NCBI GenBank assembly: GCA_046350355.1
Contig: JAXMAN010000004.1
Coordinates: forward strand, 13,949-77,948
Source: UBA966 sp046350355
GTDB taxonomy: Bacteria > Planctomycetota > Phycisphaerae > Phycisphaerales > SM1A02
Length of the DNA: 64,000 bases
Reading direction: 5' to 3'
Shown: in pieces, positions 1 to 7,204 of the stretch
Layout of the letters: the number at the start of each line of letters is the position of its first letter
Numbering within the stretch: position 1 is the stretch's first letter
Translations under genes and position numbers: made by a program
Notes under the pieces: model-generated
What the model saw: the letters and a program-made list of their open reading frames with translations, nothing else
What the model was told of the DNA's origin: nothing
Database searches by the model: none

Positions 1-308
1 CCGAGCATGCCATGGTCGCGCCAGGCGAGGACCTCGTCGGAGATGTCGAGCATCGGCGTGGCGTGGCGCGTGCCGTCGGCCTCGACCATCCAGACGCGGC
101 CCGCGCGCTCCCACGCGATGACGCGGCCGTCGGGCAGCGGCGCGACGCCGACGAGCTCGTTCCAGCCGCTGCCGACCGCCTCGGCGACGAAGCCCGCCGG
201 CGGATCGGCGCGCGCGGACGACGCGGGCGCGAGCGCGAGCGCAAGCGCGCCCGACACCGCGCCCGCGAGGCCGGCGGAAAACAGAAGATGACGCCCGGCG
301 CGGCGCAT
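1..308 (-). CDS. PQQ-type glucose/sorbosone dehydrogenase, N-terminal part (runs off the window)
   Basis: The N-terminal 102 residues of a secreted protein are visible; the rest lies left of base 1. A signal peptide (residues about 1-35, ending near SARA-DP) is followed by GWNELVGVAPLPDGR and DISDEVLAWRDHGMLG. These match the first blade of the soluble aldose sugar dehydrogenase (GSDH) beta-propeller family, which oxidises sugars with pyrroloquinoline quinone in the periplasm. The ATG at 308 is preceded by TAGAGT six bases upstream and by no Shine-Dalgarno, so the transcript may be leaderless. A second, complete family member lies at 22162-23451. Substrate is unknown. Confidence 0.75.
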   Translation of the reverse strand, partial: MRRAGRHLLFSAGLAGAVSGALALALAPASSARADPPAGFVAEAVGSGWNELVGVAPLPDGRVIAWERAGRVWMVEADGTRHATPMLDISDEVLAWRDHGML

Positions 309-314
309 CCCCGC

Positions 315-320
315 ACTCTA
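315..320 (-). promoter_or_regulatory. -10-like box, leaderless start of the sugar dehydrogenase
   Basis: TAGAGT on the minus strand ends six bases before the ATG at 308. No Shine-Dalgarno or convincing -35 is visible. It fits the TANNNT pattern shared by many unit-starting genes in this window. Confidence 0.4.
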
Positions 321-380
321 GTCCGTTCCGTCACGCGCGCCAGCGACGCAGGGGAAACCGCCCCCGCTTGCTTTCCCTAG

Positions 381-410
381 AAAATATGCCGGGCATGCCC
401 GGCATATTTT
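381..410. terminator. Perfect 30-bp palindrome, probable bidirectional terminator
   Basis: A perfect 30-base inverted repeat starts with AAAATATGCC and ends with GGCATATTTT, so it has A-tracts before and T-tracts after a GC-rich stem on both strands. It lies 26 bases beyond the stop of the PBP gene and upstream of the leftmost dehydrogenase. Part of it is repeated directly: CATGCCCGGCATATTTTC (394-411) and CATGCCCGGCGTGTTTTC (416-433). Termination of the division operon is the simplest reading; a protein-binding site is possible. Confidence 0.55.
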
Positions 411-435
411 CCGGTCATGCCCGGCGTGTTTTCGG

Positions 436-2355
436 TCACCGCGCGCGGGCGACGCGCGTGGCCTCGGCGGCCTGCGCGGTGCGGCGGCGCGGCTTCGCGC
501 CCTCGGCCTGCTCGGGGTCGTGGTCGTAGGGGACGCCCAGGTACTGCAGCGTCGTGTCCACGACGTCGCGCACCACCGGCGCGGCGACATCGCCGCCGTA
601 GTGGCCCTTCGCGCGGTCGGGATCGTCGATCACGCACAGCACCACGATGCGCGGCTTCTCCGCGGGCGCCGCGGCGATGAAGCTCGCGACGTAGCGGCTG
701 CGGTCGTAGGTCTTCTCGCCGGGCACCTTGAGCTCGGCGGTGCCGGTCTTGCCGAACATCTCGTAGTACGAGCTCTGCGCGCGGCGGCCCGTGCCCTCCT
801 CGACGACGCCGAGCATCGCGCGGCGGGCGAGCGCGATCACCTCGGGATCGAGCACCTTGCGGCCGTCGAAGGCCGCGGGCGCGCTCCCGGCGTCGCCGCG
901 CGGGACGATCAGCCGCGGCTGCACCATCGTGCCGTCGTCGCGCGCGAAGGCGCTGAAGGCGCGCACCATCTGGATCGGGGTGACGCCCACCTCGTGGCCC
1001 ATCGCCACCGAGGTCTGCGTGTAGAGCGACCACTTGCCCTTGTTGGTGACCGAGGTCACGATGCCGCGCGACTCGCCCGGGATCTTCATCCCCGAGGGCG
1101 ATCCGAAGCCGAAGTCGACGACCGCGTCGCGGAGCTGGTCCGCCGTGATGCGCTGCGCGACCATCGCCATGCCGCAGTTGGAGCTGCGCACGAGCACCTG
1201 CTCCCAGGTGATCGGGCCCGGGTAGTGCGCCTCGTGGATCGTGCGGCCGAAGCCGGTCGTGTAGGGACCGCGCGGCAGCGGGATCGTCTCCGAGGGCTTC
1301 GCGGCGCCGAGCTGCGTCGCGCGCGCCCAGACGAAGCTCTTGAAGGTCGAGCCCGGCTCGTAGGGATCGGTGAAGTTGCGGTTGCGGCCCAGCGCGGGAT
1401 GGATCTTGCGCGCGGGATCGCGCGTCGCCTCCTTCCAGCCGGAGCGCTCGCGCAGCGTGTCCGCCATCGCCAGGATGTCGCCGGTGGCGGCGTCGAGCAC
1501 GACCAGGCGCCCGCCGCCCGCGTTCTTCTCCTGGACCATCTCGTTGAGGCGGCGCTCGGCCACCTCCTGCACGACCAGGTCGATGGAGAGGCGCACCTCG
1601 CCGCCGTCGACGCCGGCCTGGTAGTCCTCGCGGTTGATCCAGAGCGTGCGGCCGAAGGCGTCGGCGAGCGACTTCACCTTGCCGTCCGCGCCGACCATCT
1701 GCTTGTTGAAGGCGTACTCGATGCCCGCCTGGCCGGTGTGGTCGAAGCCGACCTTGCCGACGAGCTGGCTCGCGAGCGTGCCGCCGGGATACTCGCGCAC
1801 GAGCTTGGGCTCGAGGCAGATGCCCTCGACGCGGACCTCGCGCAGCGCGTCGGCCTGCGCCTCGCTGACATCCTGCGCGAGCACCAGGTAGCGGCGCTTC
1901 TCGTTCTTCTTCAGCAGCTCGTGCACCTGCTGCGGCGACTGGCGCAGCACCGGCGCGAGCGCGATCGCGGCGTCGCGCAGCGGATCGGCCTCGGCGAGCG
2001 CGTTCGGGTCGCGCTTGGAGGCGCGCTTGGCGGCGAGCATGCCCGCCTCGAGGATGTGCGCCGGATCGCAGTAGAGCCGGTAGCCCACCAGGCTCATCGC
2101 GATCGGGCGGCCGCGCTGGTCGACGATCTCGCCGCGCTTGGCGAGCTCCGAGCGCACCGCGGTGCGGCGGCCGGCGGCGGCCTCCAGGCGGTCGTCGGGT
2201 GCGGTCTTGAGCTGCGCGACGCGCAGGAGCGTCAGCGTGAGCGCGCAGCCCGTGACGAGCACGAGCGCGCGCGCCCAGCGGCGGGTGCGGCGCGACTGCT
2301 CCGCGGGCGTGATTGCCTGCGGAGCGGGGCTCGGGGTCGTGGGTTCAGCGTCCAT
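436..2355 (-). CDS. ftsI: Septal peptidoglycan transpeptidase, FtsI/PBP2-type
   Basis: This 639-aa class B penicillin-binding protein cross-links peptidoglycan peptides at the division site. A cytoplasmic tail and one membrane helix (about 29-46) precede a dimerisation domain (about 65-215) and the transpeptidase domain. All three active-site motifs are present: STFK at 336-339 with the nucleophile Ser336, SSN at 391-393 and KTG at 536-538. There is no PASTA domain; the C-terminus is a short basic tail. The ATG at 2355 was chosen because it overlaps the end of the ftsL-like gene by 11 bases and gives a normal N-terminus; the longer open frame upstream is proline/arginine-rich shadow. It is the last gene of the rsmH-LysM-ftsL-ftsI run. 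Confidence 0.92.
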   Translation of the reverse strand: MDAEPTTPSPAPQAITPAEQSRRTRRWARALVLVTGCALTLTLLRVAQLKTAPDDRLEAAAGRRTAVRSELAKRGEIVDQRGRPIAMSLVGYRLYCDPAHILEAGMLAAKRASKRDPNALAEADPLRDAAIALAPVLRQSPQQVHELLKKNEKRRYLVLAQDVSEAQADALREVRVEGICLEPKLVREYPGGTLASQLVGKVGFDHTGQAGIEYAFNKQMVGADGKVKSLADAFGRTLWINREDYQAGVDGGEVRLSIDLVVQEVAERRLNEMVQEKNAGGGRLVVLDAATGDILAMADTLRERSGWKEATRDPARKIHPALGRNRNFTDPYEPGSTFKSFVWARATQLGAAKPSETIPLPRGPYTTGFGRTIHEAHYPGPITWEQVLVRSSNCGMAMVAQRITADQLRDAVVDFGFGSPSGMKIPGESRGIVTSVTNKGKWSLYTQTSVAMGHEVGVTPIQMVRAFSAFARDDGTMVQPRLIVPRGDAGSAPAAFDGRKVLDPEVIALARRAMLGVVEEGTGRRAQSSYYEMFGKTGTAELKVPGEKTYDRSRYVASFIAAAPAEKPRIVVLCVIDDPDRAKGHYGGDVAAPVVRDVVDTTLQYLGVPYDHDPEQAEGAKPRRRTAQAAEATRVARAR

Positions 2356-2848
2356 TGCTGGGCTCGGGGGACTTCTTGGGCGAGGCGCTCGAGGGCTTCG
2401 CGGGCTTGGCCTGCTTGGAGGCGGGCTTGGCCTGCTTGGCGGCGGGCTTGACGGCGGGCTTGACGTTCGCCTTCGCCTTCGACGCCACCCGGCGCGCGGC
2501 GGGCTCCGCAGCGGGCGGAGTCTGCTCGACGCCGCTGCCACCAGCCGCGCCGGGGCCGCCCGCGGCGCCCGAGGCGTCCGCCGAGCGCGTGCGCGCCGAG
2601 CCCTGCTCCTGCACCGGGACGGCGTCGATCTTCAGCTTGTTGATGGCGCCGCGGATCTGGCTGGGACCGGAGTGGCGCGCGACTTCGGCGCGCATGCGCC
2701 AGAGCGAGCGCTGCTGCTCCACGCCGCGCTGGTGCGCGACGGCGATCTGGTTCGAGACCTCGTAGCGCTGCTGCCGCAGCGAGAGCAGCCCCAGGGCCAT
2801 CGCGCCGAGCGCCGCGATCACGATGCAGACCTTGAGGAAGAGTCCCAT
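2345..2848 (-). CDS. ftsL: FtsL-like division membrane protein with Lys/Pro/Ala tail
   Basis: A 167-aa small single-pass membrane protein: one N-terminal helix (about 5-24), then a region that could form a coiled coil (about 25-75), then a low-complexity C-terminus rich in Lys, Pro and Ala (KPAVKPAAKQAKPASKQ and similar, about 125-160). Position between rsmH and ftsI, topology and size fit FtsL, which bridges FtsB and the septal synthase FtsWI. FtsL sequences diverge strongly, so the call rests on context and topology. The histone-H1-like tail is not normal for FtsL and is probably periplasmic; it might bind anionic wall polymer (inference). The 3' end overlaps the ftsI start by 11 bases. Confidence 0.65.
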   Translation of the reverse strand: MGLFLKVCIVIAALGAMALGLLSLRQQRYEVSNQIAVAHQRGVEQQRSLWRMRAEVARHSGPSQIRGAINKLKIDAVPVQEQGSARTRSADASGAAGGPGAAGGSGVEQTPPAAEPAARRVASKAKANVKPAVKPAAKQAKPASKQAKPAKPSSASPKKSPEPSNGR

Positions 2849-2933
2849 GGGGCAGTCCGTTGCCGTCGGGGTGCTGAGTCCGCCGGCGGCATGGCGCGCT
2901 GCGCACCTGCCGCCGGCGGATGGTCGGGAGGGA

Positions 2934-3638
2934 TCAGAACTTGCTGGGGATCTTCAGGGTCTGGCCGGGCTTGAGGGCGGACGGATCCTTGATCCCATTG
3001 GCGCTGAGCAGGTCGGCGACCTTGATGCCCTTGCTGCGGGCGATCGCGTAGGGGGTGTCGCCCTGCTTGATCGTGTAGGTGGTGACCTTGGAGGCGACCG
3101 TCTGGGCGGGCTTGGTCGGATCGACCTGGGCGCCGTTGTCGGCCTTGGCGACCGCGCCGGGGCGCAGGACCTCGACGGGCGGGATGCGCAGCTCGGCGCC
3201 CAGGGTCAGGCGCGCGGCGTCGGGCGCGGCGGCCTTGTTGTAGTCCTGGAGCTTCGAGGCGAGCGAGCCGTCGCCGTACTCCTTGGCGGCGATCGACCAG
3301 TAGGTGTCGCCCTTGTCGACCTTGTGGAAGCGGACGGGGACGCCCTCGCCGGGGACGGTGGTCACCGGGGCCTCCTCGATCTTCATCGGGCCAGGGACCA
3401 GCGGGCCGGCGCCGTCGCCGGAGGCGATCTGCGTGCCGCTGGGGTTCGAGGTTCCGGACTGGCCGGGCAGACCCACGGGCTCGATGTCGATCTTCGTGGG
3501 CGGCTCGACGCCGTTGCTGGCCTGCGCCACGTCCACGGGGTTGAAGCGCTGCGCCGAGAAGTGGTCCGAGACCAGGATCCCGACGAAGAGCATGAGGCCG
3601 AACCCGATCACCAGGGCAAGCTTGTTCTCGCGCGTCAT
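2934..3638 (-). CDS. Membrane-anchored protein with two LysM domains
   Basis: This 234-aa protein has an N-terminal membrane helix (about 8-25) and two LysM domains, at about 103-155 (KVDKGDTYWSIAAKEYG) and 187-234 (YTIKQGDTPYAIARSKGIK), which bind N-acetylglucosamine-containing glycan such as peptidoglycan. No catalytic domain is visible, so it probably acts as a wall-binding scaffold in the periplasm. It lies between rsmH and the ftsL-like gene on the same strand, with gaps of 105 and 85 bases. That is not the standard place for a LysM protein and suggests a role in division (inference). The second domain ends at the very C-terminus (LKIPSKF). Confidence 0.85.
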   Translation of the reverse strand: MTRENKLALVIGFGLMLFVGILVSDHFSAQRFNPVDVAQASNGVEPPTKIDIEPVGLPGQSGTSNPSGTQIASGDGAGPLVPGPMKIEEAPVTTVPGEGVPVRFHKVDKGDTYWSIAAKEYGDGSLASKLQDYNKAAAPDAARLTLGAELRIPPVEVLRPGAVAKADNGAQVDPTKPAQTVASKVTTYTIKQGDTPYAIARSKGIKVADLLSANGIKDPSALKPGQTLKIPSKF

Positions 3639-3743
3639 GACGCCACCTTGTTGGCCGCTCCGGGCCCGAATGTGTGCTGTGCGCAGGGCCCCTCCGCAGA
3701 GGTCCCGCGCTCGGCTTTCATCGGCCGACGCTCGCGAAAAGGA

Positions 3744-4736
3744 TCAGCCGTCCGAAGGCGATTGCGCGCCAATCTGCACGGCGCGGAACTTGGCGCTGCG
3801 CGAGCGCGGGTTGACGCGTGCCTCGGACTCCCCCGCCTCCACCGGCTTGCGGGTCAGCCGCTGCGCCAGCCCGTCCCGGTCCAGGTCCGCGAAGGCGTGC
3901 TTGACCATGCGGTCCTCGAGGCTGTGGAAGCTGATGATCCCCACCCGCGCCCCACGGGAGAGCCACCCGACGGGCGCCACGGCGCCGGTGGCCGCCCCGC
4001 CGCGGTCCGCGGCCCCCACCCACTGCGCACCGCGCGCCACCGAGCCCAGCAGCGCGGTGAGCGCCCCCAGCTCGTCGTTCACCAGGATCCGCAGCGCCAT
4101 GAAGGTGCGCGTCGCCGGGTGCATCCGGCTGTGGTGCGCGCGGGCGCCGTAGGCCTCGCGGACGGCGGCGGTGAGGTCCGCCGTGGTCCGAAGCTGCCCG
4201 CGACCGCGGCGGGCGACGATCGAACGCGCGATCCGGCGCGCGAAGGGGTCCTCGCCCCACTGGAAGATGGCGTCCGCGATGGCGCGCTCGTCCAGGCGGG
4301 CGAGCAGCGCGGCGGCGGTCTCGCCCCGGGTGGGGTCCAGGCGCATGTCCAGCGGTCCCTCCCCCTGGAAGCTGAAGCCGCGCGCGGGGTCGTCCATCTG
4401 GTTGCTGGCGAAGCCCAGGTCCGCCAGGACCGCGTCGGCGCGCAGGCCGCGGCGGGTGAGCTCCAGCTCGGCGGTGGCGAAGGAAGCGTGGACGGGCTCG
4501 ACGGGGACCCCCTCGGCGCGCACGCGCTCGGCGGCGAAGGCGAGGTTCCCGGGGTCGAGGTCGAAGAGCACCACGCGCCCGGTGGGCCCGACGGCGCGCG
4601 CCATCGCGCTGGCGTGGCCGCCGCGGCCGGCAGTCAGGTCGGCGACGGTCTCGCCGGGGGCGGGCCGCAGCGCGTGGAGGACCTCCTCGAGGAGGACGGG
4701 AGCGTGTCCGGGGTCGCCTGGGTGCGCGGCGCTCAT
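3744..4736 (-). CDS. rsmH: 16S rRNA (cytosine1402-N4)-methyltransferase
   Basis: RsmH (formerly MraW) methylates N4 of cytosine 1402 in the ribosomal P site using S-adenosylmethionine. The 330-aa protein has the family's N-terminal HAPVLLEEVLHAL, the SAM-binding ADLTAGRGGHASAMA, the central NQMDDPARGFSFQ region, and ILVNDELGAL and ISFHSLEDRMVKHAF near the end. The ATG at 4736 forms an ATGA overlap with the stop of the upstream phosphosugar transferase, so translation is probably coupled. rsmH usually opens division/cell-wall clusters; here it is joined to a polysaccharide operon instead of following mraZ, which is not in this window. Confidence 0.95.
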   Translation of the reverse strand: MSAAHPGDPGHAPVLLEEVLHALRPAPGETVADLTAGRGGHASAMARAVGPTGRVVLFDLDPGNLAFAAERVRAEGVPVEPVHASFATAELELTRRGLRADAVLADLGFASNQMDDPARGFSFQGEGPLDMRLDPTRGETAAALLARLDERAIADAIFQWGEDPFARRIARSIVARRGRGQLRTTADLTAAVREAYGARAHHSRMHPATRTFMALRILVNDELGALTALLGSVARGAQWVGAADRGGAATGAVAPVGWLSRGARVGIISFHSLEDRMVKHAFADLDRDGLAQRLTRKPVEAGESEARVNPRSRSAKFRAVQIGAQSPSDG

Positions 4737-6142
4737 TCGCCGTGCGAGGTCTGCTGGAGCGGGCCGGGCGCGGGCGCGGCCGGACTCGCCGAGGACGCGG
4801 GCATCGGCGCGGGCGTCTTCGCGGGCGCCACGGTCGGGGCGACGCCGCTGCCGCGCATGAAGACGGTCAGCGCGAAGCAGAATGCCGCGACCAGGAAGAG
4901 GAAGGGCCACAGCAGCTTGCCGCCGACGAGCAGCAGGAAGAGGCCGGTGCCCAGGCCGACGACGCAGAGCAACGCCTCGACGCCGTAGAGCGCCCCCACC
5001 GCCATCCGCACCGAGCCGCCGAAGTGGCGCTTGAAGCGGTGGTGCAGGTGGTTCGCGTCCGGCGTCGAGAATGGCACGCCCGCGCGGCGGCGGCGGATGA
5101 TCGAGAGCGAGGTGTCCAGCAGCGGCAGCCCGAACATCGCCAGGCCGCACATGACCAGCAGCGTGGAGTAGCCGTCGTAGCCCGCCGTGATCGAGGGGGG
5201 CGCGCCCGGCAGCGCGGTTGCGGCGACCTCGGTCGCGCGCACCACGTAGGGGTTCGCGAAGGGCTGCAGGTTCGCGAAGGTCATGATGATCGTGACCGAG
5301 AGGAACCCGATGAGCAGGCTGCCCGCGTCGCCCAGGAAGATCGAGGCCGGATTGAAGTTGTAGACGAGGAAGCCCAGGCAGGAGCCCAGCAGCGCCATCG
5401 CCAGCACGATGCGCACCCCCGCCATGCTGCGCGCGGCGACGGTGACGTCGGACATGTCCGGCGGCAGCGCGAAGACGATCGCCACCGAGAGCGCCAGCAG
5501 CCCGATGCACATGATCGCGCTGATGCCCGAGAGCAGTCCGTCGAGGCCGTCGAGCAGGTTCGCCGCGTTCGCGCCGCCGATGACGAAGAGCGCGACCAGG
5601 CCGGTGCCGACCCAGTAGAAGATGTGCCCGTTGTTGACGGCGAAGCCGCCCAGGTGCAGCAGCACGTGGTCGGGCGCGCCCAGGATCGGCGCGAGCAGTC
5701 CGTAGGCGACGTTGACGCCGATGTCGTCGATGGCGAGCGCCGCCGCGGCGACGAGCTGCCCCGCGATCTTCAGGCGCGCGTCGAACTTCCAGATGTCGTC
5801 GGCGAGGCCGGTGAAGGTGATCGCCACCATGCCCAGCACGACCGAGAAGGGCACCGGCGGCAGGTCGGCCATCTCGCCGCGCGCGAAGATCGCGTTGGCG
5901 AGGATGCCCATGAAGACGCCCATGAAGATGCCCACGCCGCCCAGGTAGGCGACGGTGCGCCCGTGGAGCTTGCGCACCATGTCGGGCTTGTCGACGACGT
6001 CGGTGGCGTGCGCGATGCGGCGCACGATCGGCACGACCGCCAGCGTGACCGCGAAGCTCGCCGCGAGCGCGGGCAGCCCCTCGGCCAGGAGCGCGAGCGC
6101 GCGGTCCAGCCGCGCGCCGGCGGTGACTTCGGCGAGCATCAT
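4733..6142 (-). CDS. WecA/MraY-family phosphosugar-undecaprenyl phosphate transferase
   Basis: This 469-aa polytopic inner-membrane enzyme transfers a sugar-1-phosphate from a UDP-sugar to undecaprenyl phosphate, the first step of building a lipid-linked glycan. Family motifs are present: DKPDMVRKLHG near residue 45, the aspartate pair in LADDIWKFD, NAANLLDGLDGL, FLGDAGSLL, and HLHHRF in the cytoplasmic loop. The HLHHR form resembles WecA/TagO better than MraY, and the surrounding polysaccharide genes agree. The C-terminus has an Ala/Pro-rich tail. The ATG at 6142 overlaps the epimerase stop (ATGA), and its own stop overlaps the rsmH start (ATGA). MraY function cannot be fully excluded because a division cluster follows. 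Confidence 0.88.
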   Translation of the reverse strand: MMLAEVTAGARLDRALALLAEGLPALAASFAVTLAVVPIVRRIAHATDVVDKPDMVRKLHGRTVAYLGGVGIFMGVFMGILANAIFARGEMADLPPVPFSVVLGMVAITFTGLADDIWKFDARLKIAGQLVAAAALAIDDIGVNVAYGLLAPILGAPDHVLLHLGGFAVNNGHIFYWVGTGLVALFVIGGANAANLLDGLDGLLSGISAIMCIGLLALSVAIVFALPPDMSDVTVAARSMAGVRIVLAMALLGSCLGFLVYNFNPASIFLGDAGSLLIGFLSVTIIMTFANLQPFANPYVVRATEVAATALPGAPPSITAGYDGYSTLLVMCGLAMFGLPLLDTSLSIIRRRRAGVPFSTPDANHLHHRFKRHFGGSVRMAVGALYGVEALLCVVGLGTGLFLLLVGGKLLWPFLFLVAAFCFALTVFMRGSGVAPTVAPAKTPAPMPASSASPAAPAPGPLQQTSHGE

Positions 6143-7152
6143 CGGGCGCCCCCTGCGGACGCGCCCGCGGCGCCCGCGACCTGCGCGGCGACGTCGGCGA
6201 TGGTGCGCTCGAGCGGGATGCGCGCCTCGAAGCCGATCGCGGCGCGGATGCGCGAGAGGTCGGGCTGGCGCACGCGCAGGTCCTCGAAGCTGCCGCCGTA
6301 GGCCTGCGCGTAGGTGATGAACTCGATCGCGGAGGCGCTGCCGGTCACCCGGCGCACCGTCTCGGCGAGCTCCAGCACGGTGATGATCCGGTCGCCGCCG
6401 ACGTTGAAGACGCCGCCGTGGCATGCGGGCGCGGCGAGCATGCGCGGGAGCGCGGGGGCGACGTCGCGCACGTCGCAGAAGCAGCGCGCCTGCAGCCCGT
6501 CGCCGTGCACCTGCAGCGGGCGTCCGGCGAGCGCGGCCTCGACGAAGCGCGGCAGCACCATGCCGTACTGGCCGGTCTGGCGCGGGCCGACGGTGTTGAA
6601 GAAGCGCGCGACGACGGCGGGCAGCCCCTCGCGGCGCGCGTGCGCCAGCGCCAGGTGCTCGTCCACCGCCTTGCTGATGCCGTAGCACCAGCGCGAGACC
6701 GTCGACGGTCCGAAGACGAGGTCGTCCTCCTCGCGGAAGGGCGTGCGCGCGCCCTTGCCGTAGACCTCGCTGGTGCTGGCGACCAGCACCGGCGTGCGCG
6801 TGCGCGCCGCGAAGCCCAGCACCGCGGAGGTCTCGAGCACGTTGGTCTCGATGGTGCGCACCGGCTCCTCGACGACCAGCCGCACGCCGACGGCGGCGGC
6901 GAGGTGGTAGATCTCGTCGAAGCGCCGGCCCTGCATCGTCGGCAGGATCGCGCCGACGGTGCCGCGCAGGAACTCCACGCGGCCGGGGCCCGCCGCGCGC
7001 GCCGTGGCGAGGTTGGCCTCGCTGCCGGTCGACAGATCGTCCACGATCGTCACGCGGTCGCCGCGCGACAGCAGCGCCTCGACGAGGTGCGAACCGATGA
7101 ATCCCGCCCCTCCGGTGACGAGGATGCTGCGCTGGGGAGAGGCGTCGGTCAC
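6139..7152 (-). CDS. NAD-dependent sugar epimerase/dehydratase (extended SDR)
   Basis: This 337-aa extended short-chain dehydrogenase acts on nucleotide sugars. The Rossmann motif is GGAGFIGSHL near the N-terminus, followed by DDLSTG, and the catalytic Tyr-Lys pair is in WCYGISKAVDE. Overall similarity is to UDP-glucuronate decarboxylase and UDP-glucose 4-epimerase relatives; the exact product cannot be read from sequence. It probably supplies a sugar donor for the adjacent polysaccharide pathway. The start is GTG at 7152, since no upstream ATG is in frame. It overlaps the next gene by an ATGA. The 52-base gap from the chain-length protein contains three 9-base tandem repeats. Confidence 0.88.
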   Translation of the reverse strand: MTDASPQRSILVTGGAGFIGSHLVEALLSRGDRVTIVDDLSTGSEANLATARAAGPGRVEFLRGTVGAILPTMQGRRFDEIYHLAAAVGVRLVVEEPVRTIETNVLETSAVLGFAARTRTPVLVASTSEVYGKGARTPFREEDDLVFGPSTVSRWCYGISKAVDEHLALAHARREGLPAVVARFFNTVGPRQTGQYGMVLPRFVEAALAGRPLQVHGDGLQARCFCDVRDVAPALPRMLAAPACHGGVFNVGGDRIITVLELAETVRRVTGSASAIEFITYAQAYGGSFEDLRVRQPDLSRIRAAIGFEARIPLERTIADVAAQVAGAAGASAGGAR

Positions 7153-7166
7153 GGTCGTGCTCGGGG

Positions 7167-7193
7167 GCGGTCGATGCGGTCGATGCGGTCGAT
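7167..7193. repeat. 9-bp tandem repeat, three copies
   Basis: GCGGTCGAT is repeated three times head to tail between the epimerase start and the chain-length protein stop. It lies where the epimerase ribosome-binding region would be, so copy number could affect initiation. Confidence 0.8.
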
Positions 7194-7204
7194 GCGGGCG
7201 GGAC

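Noticed and set aside
2356..2541. Longer ftsI start at 2541.
   Set aside because: The extra 62 residues are Pro/Arg/Ser shadow of the ftsL-like Lys/Pro/Ala tail and would place the membrane helix far from the N-terminus.
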